The notes under the pieces are model-generated. The model saw nothing but the letters and a program-made list of their open reading frames with translations. It had not been told where the DNA came from and did no database searches. From positions 1-41,216 of the forward strand of contig CAYJEV010000005.1 of assembly GCA_964369265.1 (NCBI GenBank): DNA of 41,216 nucleotides, given 5' to 3'. Numbering within the stretch: position 1 is the first letter of the stretch; every line of letters begins with the position of its first letter. The position numbers were made by a program, and so were the translations under genes. The DNA is from DAMCAP01 sp964369265. GTDB lineage: Bacteria; Bacillota; Clostridia; Oscillospirales; Ruminococcaceae. Shown here one piece after another: positions 24,632 through 33,141 of the stretch.

Positions 24632-25744
24632 GTGCCAGAAATATTATCGCAAAGCCAAATAGATGAGCTTTTAAATTCAATGCTAACAGGCGGTGGTGAC
24701 ACTGCTGCTGAAGAGCCTAAATCACAGGCTGGTGCTGAAGCTGAACCTGAGATTAAGTGGAAAAAGTATGACTTTAGTAGCCCGAAAAAGTTTACTAAAG
24801 ATAAACTAAAACTACTAAAAGGTGTGTATGATAACTATACAAGGCTGATCTCATTAAGGTTAAACGGCATTTTGAGGGCAGTGTGTGAGGCTGAGGTTTA
24901 CACAGTCGAAGAACAAAGATATTTTGAGTTTGGCAATATGCTAAGCGACAATGATGTTATGATGATTGTAAATGTTAAAGAAAGCTCAGAACATAAGACT
25001 GTTCCTATGATGTTCCATATAACTCAAAAGCTGGCGCTAAACATGATTGATAGAATGCTTGGTGGTCCTGGTAATGAAGATGATATAGACCCTTCATATA
25101 CATACACTGAAATAGAAAGTGTGCTTTATGAAAAAATAATGGGCTATATGATTGATGTAACTAAAAATGCTTGGTCAAACTATGCTGATATAACGCTTGG
25201 AGATAGAAGATATGAAGAAAATCCAGGCTTATTCCAAGAAATAGGTTTAGACGAGCCTGTTGTCATAGTTCCTCTTAACATAAAGATGAATGACACTGAT
25301 GGCAGGGTTACAATGTGTATTCCTGGTGAATTTTTAATGCAGATATTCTCAGCTATTGACAAGAAGAAATATGTCGATGTGGCATATGATGAAATTGCCA
25401 ACACAAGCAGAGAGAAAATTATGGATAGCATTGAAGAGAGTACACTTGAGGTTAAGGCTAAACTTTCAGGCGCAACGCTTGATATTTCAGATATATACAA
25501 TCTTCGTGTTGGCGATATAGTCGACTTAAATAAACCTAAGGACACTGAAGTTGAGGTATACATCGAGGATAAAATGTGGTTTGAAGGTTCTCTGGGTGTG
25601 TTTAATAAAAATACAGCAGTTCAGCTTACAAAGCGTGTTAATACCGAAGAAGATGAAGAAATTCTTGAAGGCTTGCCTATTGATGAGCTTGCATGGAAAG
25701 AGTTTGATAATGAACTGAGCGAGAGAATAAACAGCGATGAATAG
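24632..25744 (+). CDS. fliM: Flagellar motor switch protein FliM
   Basis: A 370-residue C-ring protein. The N-terminal CheY-P-binding peptide is EILSQSQIDELL, the middle CheC-like domain includes FEFGNMLSDNDVMMIV and LALNMIDRMLGGPGN, and a C-terminal SpoA (FliN-like) domain ends the fold (LDISDIYNLRVGDIVDLNKP, VEVYIEDKMWFEGSLGVFNKNTAVQLTKR). The C-terminal tail is longer than usual and acidic. It starts at GTG 24632 behind GAGGG, which gives the standard N-terminus. Confidence 0.96.
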   Translation: MPEILSQSQIDELLNSMLTGGGDTAAEEPKSQAGAEAEPEIKWKKYDFSSPKKFTKDKLKLLKGVYDNYTRLISLRLNGILRAVCEAEVYTVEEQRYFEFGNMLSDNDVMMIVNVKESSEHKTVPMMFHITQKLALNMIDRMLGGPGNEDDIDPSYTYTEIESVLYEKIMGYMIDVTKNAWSNYADITLGDRRYEENPGLFQEIGLDEPVVIVPLNIKMNDTDGRVTMCIPGEFLMQIFSAIDKKKYVDVAYDEIANTSREKIMDSIEESTLEVKAKLSGATLDISDIYNLRVGDIVDLNKPKDTEVEVYIEDKMWFEGSLGVFNKNTAVQLTKRVNTEEDEEILEGLPIDELAWKEFDNELSERINSDE

Positions 25745-25803
25745 CAAACGCTATTTATATAAATTAAATTATTTTAATTATTATGAGAAAGAGGTAAAAA
25801 TAA

Positions 25804-26163
25804 ATGGCTAAGATTATGATTGTGGACGATGCTGCTTTTATGAGAATGATGATTAAGGATACTCTATCCAAGAGTGGTTACACTGAATTAGTGGAAGCTG
25901 CTGATGGTGAGCAAGCAGTTGCAATGTATGCAGCTGAAAAGCCAGACTTAGTATTACTAGATATCACAATGCCAAAAATGAATGGTCTTGAGGCTCTAAA
26001 AGCTATTAAGGCAAGCGATGCTGCTGCGAATGTAATCATGTGTTCAGCGATGGGGCAAGAGGCAATGGTTATTGATGCTATTAAATCAGGAGCGAAGGAC
26101 TTTATTGTTAAACCATTTAAACCAACAAGAATTTTAGAAGCTGTATCCAAGATAGTTGGCTAA
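25804..26163 (+). CDS. cheY: CheY chemotaxis response regulator
   Basis: A 119-residue single receiver domain. The acidic pair D8-D9, phospho-acceptor D53 (LVLLDITMP), S81 (MCSAMG) and K103 (VKPFKP) are all present. CheA phosphorylates it; CheY-P binds FliM and FliY to change motor behaviour. It lies between fliM and flgC rather than in the cheA operon. The start follows GAAAGAGG. It is the only stand-alone receiver in the window. Confidence 0.96.
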   Translation: MAKIMIVDDAAFMRMMIKDTLSKSGYTELVEAADGEQAVAMYAAEKPDLVLLDITMPKMNGLEALKAIKASDAAANVIMCSAMGQEAMVIDAIKSGAKDFIVKPFKPTRILEAVSKIVG

Positions 26164-26193
26164 TTAAAAAATATTGGTTAAAAGGAGGAGCAT

Positions 26194-26628
26194 ATGTCTT
26201 TTTTAAGCTCACTTAACATAAGTGCATCTGGTATGACAGCGCAAAGAATGCGCCTTGATGTAGCTGCTAATAATATTTCAAATATCAACACAACTAAAAC
26301 TGAAGATGGTACTCCATATAAAAGACAAATGGTAGTGCTTGAAGCAAAAAGCGATAATTTTAAAGACATCTTAAACGATAAAATTCAGCTTCAATCAGGG
26401 GGCGGTGTTATTGTGTCTGAGATAGTTGAAGACGAAACTGCTCTAAAAACTATGTATGACCCAGAACATCCAGATGCTGATGAGCTTGGATATGTGACTC
26501 TGCCTAATATTGATCCAATTAAGGAAACAGCTGATGCAATGGCTGCAACTAGATCATATGAGGCAAATATAACTGCATTTAATGCAGTACAGCTAATGGC
26601 ACAAAAAGCCTTAGAAATTGGAAAGTAA
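26194..26628 (+). CDS. flgC: Flagellar basal-body rod protein FlgC (displaced)
   Basis: A 144-residue proximal rod protein. It has the N-terminal ISASGMTAQRMRLDVAANNISNINTT rod motif, the FlgC-type LGYVTLPNIDPIKETADAMAATRSYEANITAFNAVQLMAQKALEIGK C-terminus and near-normal length. It normally sits directly behind flgB; here it lies 12.5 kb away between cheY and fliY, behind a strong AAAAGGAGGAG. No second flgC copy is seen after flgB, so this is the functional gene. Confidence 0.93.
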   Translation: MSFLSSLNISASGMTAQRMRLDVAANNISNINTTKTEDGTPYKRQMVVLEAKSDNFKDILNDKIQLQSGGGVIVSEIVEDETALKTMYDPEHPDADELGYVTLPNIDPIKETADAMAATRSYEANITAFNAVQLMAQKALEIGK

Positions 26629-26660
26629 GGGCTGTATTCGCCAGAAAGAGAGAACTATAG

Positions 26661-27932
26661 ATGGACGATAAAAAAATATTAAGTTCCATGGAAATTGATG
26701 CAATCGGCGAAATACTCAATATTAGTTTAGGTTCAGCTGCAACAGCTATTTCTAATATGCTTGGTGCTAGAGTTGACATAACAACGCCGATTGTTAGACC
26801 TAGAAGAAGGTCAGATTTTGAAATGGAGAACATTGAGCCAGCTGTTGGAGTTGAAATAGCATACTCTGAGGGTATAGTTGGCGATAATGTAATGGTATTA
26901 AAGCGTGATGATGTAAGGGCCATTGTTGGAATGCTCATGGGTATGGAAATACCTGATGAAGAGTTCGTAATGGATGAAATAACATCTAGTGCAATTGGTG
27001 AGGTAATGAATCAGATGATGGGTGCTTCTGCAACAGCATTATCTGAGCTACTAAGCCGAGTTGTCGATATTACAACTCCAGTTTGCTTTGAAGTAGAGGG
27101 AACTGAAAGCTTTAAGGATAAGTATTTCGGTACTTATGAAGTTATGATTGAAATTAGGTTTACACTTAAAATTGGCGATAATGTTGAGAGTGAGTTTTTA
27201 AACTTAATTCCAGTAGATCTTGCAAAGGAAATAGTTGTAGGTTTTGGTATTATTGATGCTGAAGAGGAAGAAGCTGAAACTCTTCTTGCTCCAGTTGTTG
27301 AAACTCCAGCTCCTGTTGTACAAGAAGTGCCAGTTGTGGCTGAAGCTGCTCCAGTTGCACCGGTTGTAGAAGTTCCAGTTGCTGCTCCTGCACCTGTAGC
27401 ACCAGCTCCTGTGCCTGTAGCACCAGTTCCAGTTCAGCAACCAGTAGCTCAAGCACCTGTACAATATGCTGCACCTGTGCAGTCTTCTCCTCAATTTGAT
27501 CAGCTTGCAGCTACAATGAATCAAATGATGGAAATGATGCGTATGCAGATGGGCGGGCAAGCTGGAATGGGCGGACAAGGCACTGCAACAGTGCGTGACC
27601 CTAAAACTGTTAAGGTTGGCACCCCACCACGTCCTAACCTGCATCAAATGGGTGTTGAAGATGGACACGGTACAAACCTTGAGCTTGTTAAGAAAGTTCC
27701 AGTTGAGGTATCTGTTGAGATTGGTAGAACAAAGAAGTTTGTTAGAGATATATTAGAATTTAACAAAGGCTCTGTTGTTGTACTTGATAAGATTGCTGGC
27801 GAACATGTTGATTTGTTTGTTAATGGTCAATGCATTGCTCAAGGCGACGTTGTGGTTGTTGATGATAGCTTTGCGATTAGAATTACAGAAATTCTATCAA
27901 GAGAAGCAATTGCTGATGGCATATTAGGTTAA
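26661..27932 (+). CDS. fliY: FliY: CheY-P phosphatase and motor switch protein (CheC-like + FliN)
   Basis: A 423-residue fusion. Residues about 1-200 are CheC-like with two intact active-site helices, DAIGEILN...TTP and SAIGEVMN...TTP. Residues about 205-285 are a Val/Pro/Ala-rich repeat linker, then a Met/Gln-rich stretch. Residues about 335-423 are the FliN/SpoA domain (VPVEVSVEIGRTKKFVRDILEFNKGSVVVLDKIAGEHVDLFVNG). In Bacillus, FliY replaces FliN in the C ring and dephosphorylates CheY-P at the switch. The start follows AGAAAGAGAG. fliO follows after 3 bp. Confidence 0.95.
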   Translation: MDDKKILSSMEIDAIGEILNISLGSAATAISNMLGARVDITTPIVRPRRRSDFEMENIEPAVGVEIAYSEGIVGDNVMVLKRDDVRAIVGMLMGMEIPDEEFVMDEITSSAIGEVMNQMMGASATALSELLSRVVDITTPVCFEVEGTESFKDKYFGTYEVMIEIRFTLKIGDNVESEFLNLIPVDLAKEIVVGFGIIDAEEEEAETLLAPVVETPAPVVQEVPVVAEAAPVAPVVEVPVAAPAPVAPAPVPVAPVPVQQPVAQAPVQYAAPVQSSPQFDQLAATMNQMMEMMRMQMGGQAGMGGQGTATVRDPKTVKVGTPPRPNLHQMGVEDGHGTNLELVKKVPVEVSVEIGRTKKFVRDILEFNKGSVVVLDKIAGEHVDLFVNGQCIAQGDVVVVDDSFAIRITEILSREAIADGILG

Positions 27933-27935
27933 GCT

Positions 27936-28271
27936 ATGTTTGAGGCAATTATATCAGGGATTACAACCTTAGGAACACTAATTGTGGTGTTATTCCTTTG
28001 TTACTACGCAACAAAATATGTTGGAACAATACATAAATCAAGAGGGATGTCTGGAAATATAAAGATTTTAGATCAAGTTTTTGTAGGGCAAGACAAAGCT
28101 ATTGCTATCATTAAGGTTGCAGGAGAGGTAATGTTAGTTGGAATAACATCTGGAAGAATATCTGTGCTTAAAGAGCTTAATGAACAGGATCTCGAGGAGA
28201 TAAAAATGCCTGAGCCCGTAAGCTTTAAGGCGATATTCGATAAGATGGGGAAGAAGGAACAAAGCGAATGA
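27936..28271 (+). CDS. fliO: Flagellar export gate assembly protein FliO
   Basis: A 111-residue FliO/FliZ-type protein with a single N-terminal membrane segment (about 5-26) and a small cytoplasmic beta domain (GNIKILDQVFVGQDKAIAIIKVAGEVMLVGITSGRISVLKEL). FliO helps assemble the FliP pore. It follows fliY by 3 bp and overlaps fliP by 4 bp (ATGA), so translation is probably coupled; its own ribosome binding site is weak. Confidence 0.9.
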   Translation: MFEAIISGITTLGTLIVVLFLCYYATKYVGTIHKSRGMSGNIKILDQVFVGQDKAIAIIKVAGEVMLVGITSGRISVLKELNEQDLEEIKMPEPVSFKAIFDKMGKKEQSE

Positions 28272-28930
28272 ATACAGATGCCTTGGTTAGCATAAACGCC
28301 GAGCAAGTGCCGACACTCGAAATAATGTTCCTCATGACAGTATTGATGCTTTTGCCATCAATTATTATCATGATGACATCTTTTGTTAGAGTAGTAATCA
28401 TCCTGTCTTTCACAAGAACAGCAATAGGAACGCAACAAACGCCTCCTAATATGGTTCTAATAGGTATAGCGTTATTTCTAACCTTGTTTATAATGAGTCC
28501 GGTAATTGAAGAGATTGAAACCGAAGCTTACCAGCCCTATAACGAGGGAATAATAACGTCGGAAGTCGCTGTCGAGCGAGCCATTGTGCCTATGAAGGAG
28601 TTTATGCTTAGTCATACAGAGATTAGCACATTAAATATGTTTATAGAGCTTTCTGGGATAACCGAGCCAATGCCGCCAGAAGAGCTTCCAATAACAGTTA
28701 TAGTGCCATCGTTTATGACCTCTGAGCTAACACGAGGATTTACTTCGGGACTGCTACTGTTTTTACCATTTTTACTAATAGATATAATAGTATCTAGTAC
28801 GTTGATGTCAATGGGAATGATCATGTTGCCACCAGCAACTATAGCTATGCCGTTTAAATTGTTATTATTTGTAACTTTAGATGGATGGGAGCTTTTGTTC
28901 TACTCAATTGCGGCTAGTTTTACAGGATAG
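28268..28930 (+). CDS. fliP: Flagellar export gate protein FliP
   Basis: A 220-residue membrane protein of the FliP/YscR family. Motifs are SFVRVVIILSFTRTAIGTQQTPPNMVLIGIALFLTLFIM near the N-terminus and the C-terminal VPSFMTSELTRGFTSGLLLFLPFLLIDIIVSSTLMSMGMIMLPPATIAMPFKLLLFVTLDGW. About four membrane segments are present. It forms the export pore with FliQ and FliR. The ATG overlaps the fliO stop. Confidence 0.97.
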   Translation: MNTDALVSINAEQVPTLEIMFLMTVLMLLPSIIIMMTSFVRVVIILSFTRTAIGTQQTPPNMVLIGIALFLTLFIMSPVIEEIETEAYQPYNEGIITSEVAVERAIVPMKEFMLSHTEISTLNMFIELSGITEPMPPEELPITVIVPSFMTSELTRGFTSGLLLFLPFLLIDIIVSSTLMSMGMIMLPPATIAMPFKLLLFVTLDGWELLFYSIAASFTG

Positions 28931-28950
28931 AAGGATAGGAGGTGTTTGTC

Positions 28951-29214
28951 GTGACAACTGGAGAGATAGGAGATGTATTCTATAGAGTATATGTTTTGGC
29001 TATGCAAATAGGCGGTCCTATACTTATTGCAGCAATGGGGATTGGTATTGTTGTTTCAATACTTCAAGCTGCAACACAAATTCACGAACAAACACTTTCA
29101 TTCGTTCCAAAACTAGTTATAATTGGTATAATATTGGTGTCAATGGGAAATAGAATACTGATGTTGCTTCAAGATTTTTCGAGAATGATATTCAGTATGA
29201 TAGCTGGAGGATAG
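28951..29214 (+). CDS. fliQ: Flagellar export gate protein FliQ
   Basis: An 87-residue protein with two membrane hairpin segments and the family pattern GGPILIAAMGIGIVVSILQAATQIHEQTLSFVPKLVII. The GTG at 28951 lies 6 bases after AGGAGGTG and is chosen over the GTG at 28942, which lies inside the ribosome binding site. Three bp separate it from fliR. Confidence 0.94.
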   Translation: MTTGEIGDVFYRVYVLAMQIGGPILIAAMGIGIVVSILQAATQIHEQTLSFVPKLVIIGIILVSMGNRILMLLQDFSRMIFSMIAGG

Positions 29215-29217
29215 TGT

Positions 29218-29991
29218 ATGCCAATAGGTGGTGTTGAAAACTTCCTCCTCTTTGCGCTTATAATAATGAGAATTTCAGGCGCAATATTTTTAAATCCTGT
29301 GTTTGGCAGGACAAGCATACCAAACACTTTTAAAACAGGGCTGGTTTTGGTGTTATCCTTTACAGTTTATCCCTTAGTACCAGCTTCAGATATTGTGGCG
29401 ACAAACTCTATAATGTTTGCTGTTTTGGCTTTAAAAGAGTTTTTTGTGGGATATTTTTTAGGTTTCATAATGTCAATTTATGAAATGGTATCAACATTTT
29501 CCGGAACAGTAATGGATGCTCAGATGGGTCTTTCTATGGCTAGTGTTTATGATCCACAAACTGGTGTCCAAACTGCCCTCACTGGCCGAATATTGCAGCT
29601 ATACTTTCTGCTTTTATTCTTTGCTGTCGATGGGCATTTAGCTTTTATAAAAATTGTGGCAACCTCATATACCGTCCTTCCATATGGAAACTTTTCAATT
29701 GGTGATGATGTTATGTGGGCTGTGATTATGATGTTCACAGAATGCGTATTTTTAGCTGTAAAGCTTGCTTTTCCAATTATTGGTTTTGAGTTTTTGGTGG
29801 AAGTTGGCATAGGTCTTATGATGAGAATAATTCCTCAAGTAAACCTTTTTATACTAAGCATTCAGCTAAGAATAATTGTTGGTATGGTTATTTTGGGGCT
29901 TTTAATTTCTCCAATAGGAGATTATTTGCTGGATACTATAGCTCAAATGATAGATTCTATGCAAGGAATATTGATGTTAATGGGTTCATAA
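29218..29991 (+). CDS. fliR: Flagellar export gate protein FliR
   Basis: A 257-residue polytopic membrane protein of the FliR/YscT family, with about six hydrophobic segments. Typical blocks are RISGAIFLNPVFGRTSIPNTFKTGL, GTVMDAQMGLSMASVYDPQTG, LYFLLLFFAVDGHLAFI and LLMRIIPQVNLFILSIQLRI-like LMMRIIPQVNLFILSIQLRI. It closes the FliPQR export pore and contacts FlhB. The ATG follows GCTGGAGGA. Confidence 0.96.
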   Translation: MPIGGVENFLLFALIIMRISGAIFLNPVFGRTSIPNTFKTGLVLVLSFTVYPLVPASDIVATNSIMFAVLALKEFFVGYFLGFIMSIYEMVSTFSGTVMDAQMGLSMASVYDPQTGVQTALTGRILQLYFLLLFFAVDGHLAFIKIVATSYTVLPYGNFSIGDDVMWAVIMMFTECVFLAVKLAFPIIGFEFLVEVGIGLMMRIIPQVNLFILSIQLRIIVGMVILGLLISPIGDYLLDTIAQMIDSMQGILMLMGS

Positions 29992-30005
29992 AGGGGGGAT
30001 AAGGC

Positions 30006-31067
30006 TTGGCGGAGGATTCAAAAACCGAAAAAGCCACGCCCAAAAAGCGAAGGGACGAGAGAAAAGAAGGTAATATATTTCAAAGCAAAGATATAGTTAC
30101 TGTTAGTTCTGTTGTTGTTGCTTTTTTAGCGCTAGAGGCGTTATTTCCATATATGCATGAACGATTAACCGATTTCGCAACAAGATATATAGGTTTGGTT
30201 GCTAGTAAAGAAGCGCCTCCAAATGATATGATGGGCGAAATAGGCATGGACTTTGTGATAACAGCAGCAGCAATTATATTGCCATTTGCTTTTCTTTGTA
30301 TGCTCGCTGGAATTGTATCTGCTGGAGTTCAGACAAGATTTTTGTTTGTATCTAAAAGCTTTTATCCAAAGTTTAGTAGACTAAGCCCTCTGCAAGGAAT
30401 AAAGAAATTATTTTCTCTTAAGAATCTTGTAGAGCTATTAAAAAGCATACTAAAAATATCAATACTTTTGTATGTTGTGTATGGGCTTTTGGCGCAATAC
30501 TTAATTGACATCTCAAGAACTATGAACATGGATATAAGCCGTTCGGTAGCTTTTACATTTGAGATGTGTATGACAATAATATTTAGGGTTAGTTTGGTTT
30601 TTATTGCTGTTGCATTTTTTGATTATCTTTTCCAAAGATGGGAGTATGAAAGAAGCATACGAATGTCTAAGCAAGAGATAAAAGAAGAGTATAAACAAAC
30701 AGAAGGTAACCCAGAAATTAAATCGAAGATAAGAGAAATGCAAAGACAAAGGGCTAGAATGAGAATGATGCAGGCTGTACCAATGGCCGATGTTATTATC
30801 AGAAACCCAACTCACTTTGCTATTGCTCTTTCATATAACACAGAAAAAGATAATGCCCCTAAAGTGGTGGCGAAAGGACAAGATGAGCTGGCACTTAGGA
30901 TAATAAGTGTGGCAGAGGAGCATGGGGTAACGGTGGTTGAAAATAGACCCCTTGCTAGAGCTTTATATGCACAGTCAGAGCTTAACAGAGAAATACCTGG
31001 AGAGCATTATGCGGCTGTAGCTGAAATTTTGGTTTATGTGTATAGACTAAATAATAAGTTGAGGTAA
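30006..31067 (+). CDS. flhB: Flagellar export specificity switch protein FlhB
   Basis: A 353-residue protein. The N-terminus EKATPKKRRDERKEGNIFQSKDI is typical, four membrane segments span about 30-210, and the cytoplasmic domain carries the autocleavage site NPTH at residues 267-270, followed by FAIALSYN. Cleavage there switches export from hook to filament substrates. It starts at TTG 30006 behind AAGGGGGGAT, with no better start. It is followed by flhA at 3 bp. A second FlhB-C-like gene is at 12367. Confidence 0.97.
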   Translation: MAEDSKTEKATPKKRRDERKEGNIFQSKDIVTVSSVVVAFLALEALFPYMHERLTDFATRYIGLVASKEAPPNDMMGEIGMDFVITAAAIILPFAFLCMLAGIVSAGVQTRFLFVSKSFYPKFSRLSPLQGIKKLFSLKNLVELLKSILKISILLYVVYGLLAQYLIDISRTMNMDISRSVAFTFEMCMTIIFRVSLVFIAVAFFDYLFQRWEYERSIRMSKQEIKEEYKQTEGNPEIKSKIREMQRQRARMRMMQAVPMADVIIRNPTHFAIALSYNTEKDNAPKVVAKGQDELALRIISVAEEHGVTVVENRPLARALYAQSELNREIPGEHYAAVAEILVYVYRLNNKLR

Positions 31068-31070
31068 AGA

Positions 31071-33131
31071 ATGAAACGAATACTTGATAATGCAGTAGCG
31101 CTTGCTGTAATAGTGATAGTACTATTGCTAATTATACCAATGGACCCATTTATGCTAGACGTAACAATTATTATAAACATATCGGTTTCAATGATAATTC
31201 TACTAATTAGCATGAATATCAAAGAGCCACTGGAATTTTCTATATTCCCATCCTTGCTACTAATAACAACATTATTCAGGCTAGGCATTAACATATCTTC
31301 AACAAGAAACATTCTAACAAGACAGGGCGAGGCTGGAGCTGTAATTGCTTCTTTTGGTGACTTTGTGCTTCAAGGAAATGTAATTGTTGGATTTATCATA
31401 TTCTTCATTATCGTTTTAGTTCAGTTTATAGTTATCACAAAAGGTGCTGAAAGAGTTGCGGAAGTTGCTGCTCGTTTTACACTAGATGCGATGCCTGGTA
31501 AGCAGATGGCAATTGATGCTGATTTAAGCTCAGGGCTGATAACTGAACAAGATGCAAGACAAAGACGACTAAAAATTCAAAGAGAAGCCGATTTTTACGG
31601 TGCAATGGATGGTGCGACCAAGATAGTTAAGGGAGATGCAATAATGTCCCTGATTATCACAGCAATTAACCTAATTGGTGGATTTACCATTGGTATATTG
31701 ATGAATGGAATGGATCTCAACACAGCAATTTCTGTTTATTCAATTGCAACTGTCGGCGACGGGCTTGTTTCCCAGATACCAGCGCTTTTAATCTCAACCT
31801 CCACAGGTATGATAGTAACAAGAGCTGTTTCTGAGGGAAGCTTGAACGAAGATGTATCAAAGCAATTTACAATGCAGCCAAGAGCTATTATGATGACAGG
31901 CGGAATTTTGCTTGTGCTTGTTGTAGTTCCTGGAATGCCTATTATTCCTCTTTCAGCTTTAGGAGCAACATTCATTTATGGTGGTTATAACATAAGCCAA
32001 CGAATGAAGACTATGGCTGAGGAAGAAGAAAAATCGAAACTTCAACCCGTTGAGGAACAACCGACAACAGAAGAAGAGTATTATCGTGATATAAACAATG
32101 TATACTCACTTGTTAATGTTGAGCCGATTGAGTTTGAGTTTGGCTATAGCTTAATACCGCTGATGGATGAATCTAGTGGCGGTAAGATGATAAGCCGTAT
32201 TGTTATATTTAGAAGGCAGTACGCACAAAGCATGGGATTTGTAATTCCATCTGTTAGATTAAGAGATAGATCTAGCCTTAATACTAACCAGTATGTGGTT
32301 AAGATTAAGGGAGAGGAAGTTGCTAAAGGTGAGATACTAGTCGATCACTTCCTTGCATTAGAGCCAGTATCACCATCTGGAACAGTTAGTGGTATAGACA
32401 CAATTGAGCCAGCATATGGTATTCCTAGTAAGTGGATACTGCCTGAAAATAAAGAGCTTGCTGAGATTTATGGTTACACAGTTATTGACCCATTATCGGT
32501 TATGCTTACTCACCTTTCCGAAACACTTAAAAAGCATGCATATGAGCTAATAAATCGCCAGGAAGTTATGATGCTTTTAGATAATGCAAAGAAAACTTCC
32601 GAAGAGCTTGTTAATGAGATAGTACCAAGTGTCATATCATATAGCAGCCTTCAAAAAATACTTGTGAACCTAGTTAAAGAAGGCATACCGATTAAGGATA
32701 TGGAAACTATTCTTGAAACAATTTCTGAGCATAGTGTTGGTGGTATAGATGCAAATGCAATAGTAGAGCATATACGTGTTGCATTAAAGAGAACAATAAC
32801 AAGAAGATTTTGCGATGCTGGGCAGATGATGGTTATGACATTAGACGCAGAGCTTGAAAAGATGTTAATTTCAAGCATGTCCAGAAGCGAGCAAGGAATT
32901 TACTTAGCTATCAATCCAGAAATAATGCAGTCTATGCTTGCACAAGTTGGAGAGAACATAAGAAAATTCCAAGAGCTATCGCAAGAAACTATAATATTAA
33001 CAAGTCAGGTACTCCGTCCGCATCTATACAAGCTTTTAGAGCAGTTTTATCCAAATATATATGTGCTTGCTTTTAATGAGATAGCAAATAATATTCAGAT
33101 ACAAGCTGTGGGGACTGTAAAAAAAGATTAG
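31071..33131 (+). CDS. flhA: Flagellar export gate protein FlhA
   Basis: A 686-residue protein with eight membrane segments in the first 320 residues and a large cytoplasmic domain. Motifs include LRLGINISSTRNIL-type LFRLGINISSTRNILTR, the FHIPEP-region VAEVAARFTLDAMPGKQMAIDADL, the linker after ISQRMKTMAEEEE, and LTHLSETLKKHAYELINRQEV. It forms the nonameric ring that receives substrates and uses the proton motive force. It is normally followed by flhF; here only 10 bp separate it from a sigma-factor gene. Confidence 0.97.
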   Translation: MKRILDNAVALAVIVIVLLLIIPMDPFMLDVTIIINISVSMIILLISMNIKEPLEFSIFPSLLLITTLFRLGINISSTRNILTRQGEAGAVIASFGDFVLQGNVIVGFIIFFIIVLVQFIVITKGAERVAEVAARFTLDAMPGKQMAIDADLSSGLITEQDARQRRLKIQREADFYGAMDGATKIVKGDAIMSLIITAINLIGGFTIGILMNGMDLNTAISVYSIATVGDGLVSQIPALLISTSTGMIVTRAVSEGSLNEDVSKQFTMQPRAIMMTGGILLVLVVVPGMPIIPLSALGATFIYGGYNISQRMKTMAEEEEKSKLQPVEEQPTTEEEYYRDINNVYSLVNVEPIEFEFGYSLIPLMDESSGGKMISRIVIFRRQYAQSMGFVIPSVRLRDRSSLNTNQYVVKIKGEEVAKGEILVDHFLALEPVSPSGTVSGIDTIEPAYGIPSKWILPENKELAEIYGYTVIDPLSVMLTHLSETLKKHAYELINRQEVMMLLDNAKKTSEELVNEIVPSVISYSSLQKILVNLVKEGIPIKDMETILETISEHSVGGIDANAIVEHIRVALKRTITRRFCDAGQMMVMTLDAELEKMLISSMSRSEQGIYLAINPEIMQSMLAQVGENIRKFQELSQETIILTSQVLRPHLYKLLEQFYPNIYVLAFNEIANNIQIQAVGTVKKD

Positions 33132-33141
33132 AGGTAGTTAA

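Noticed and set aside
27204..27668. 154-residue minus-strand reading frame rich in Cys, Trp and His
   Set aside because: It is the complement of the FliY repeat linker; its composition comes from the repeated codons, and it has no ribosome binding site or homologue-like pattern.
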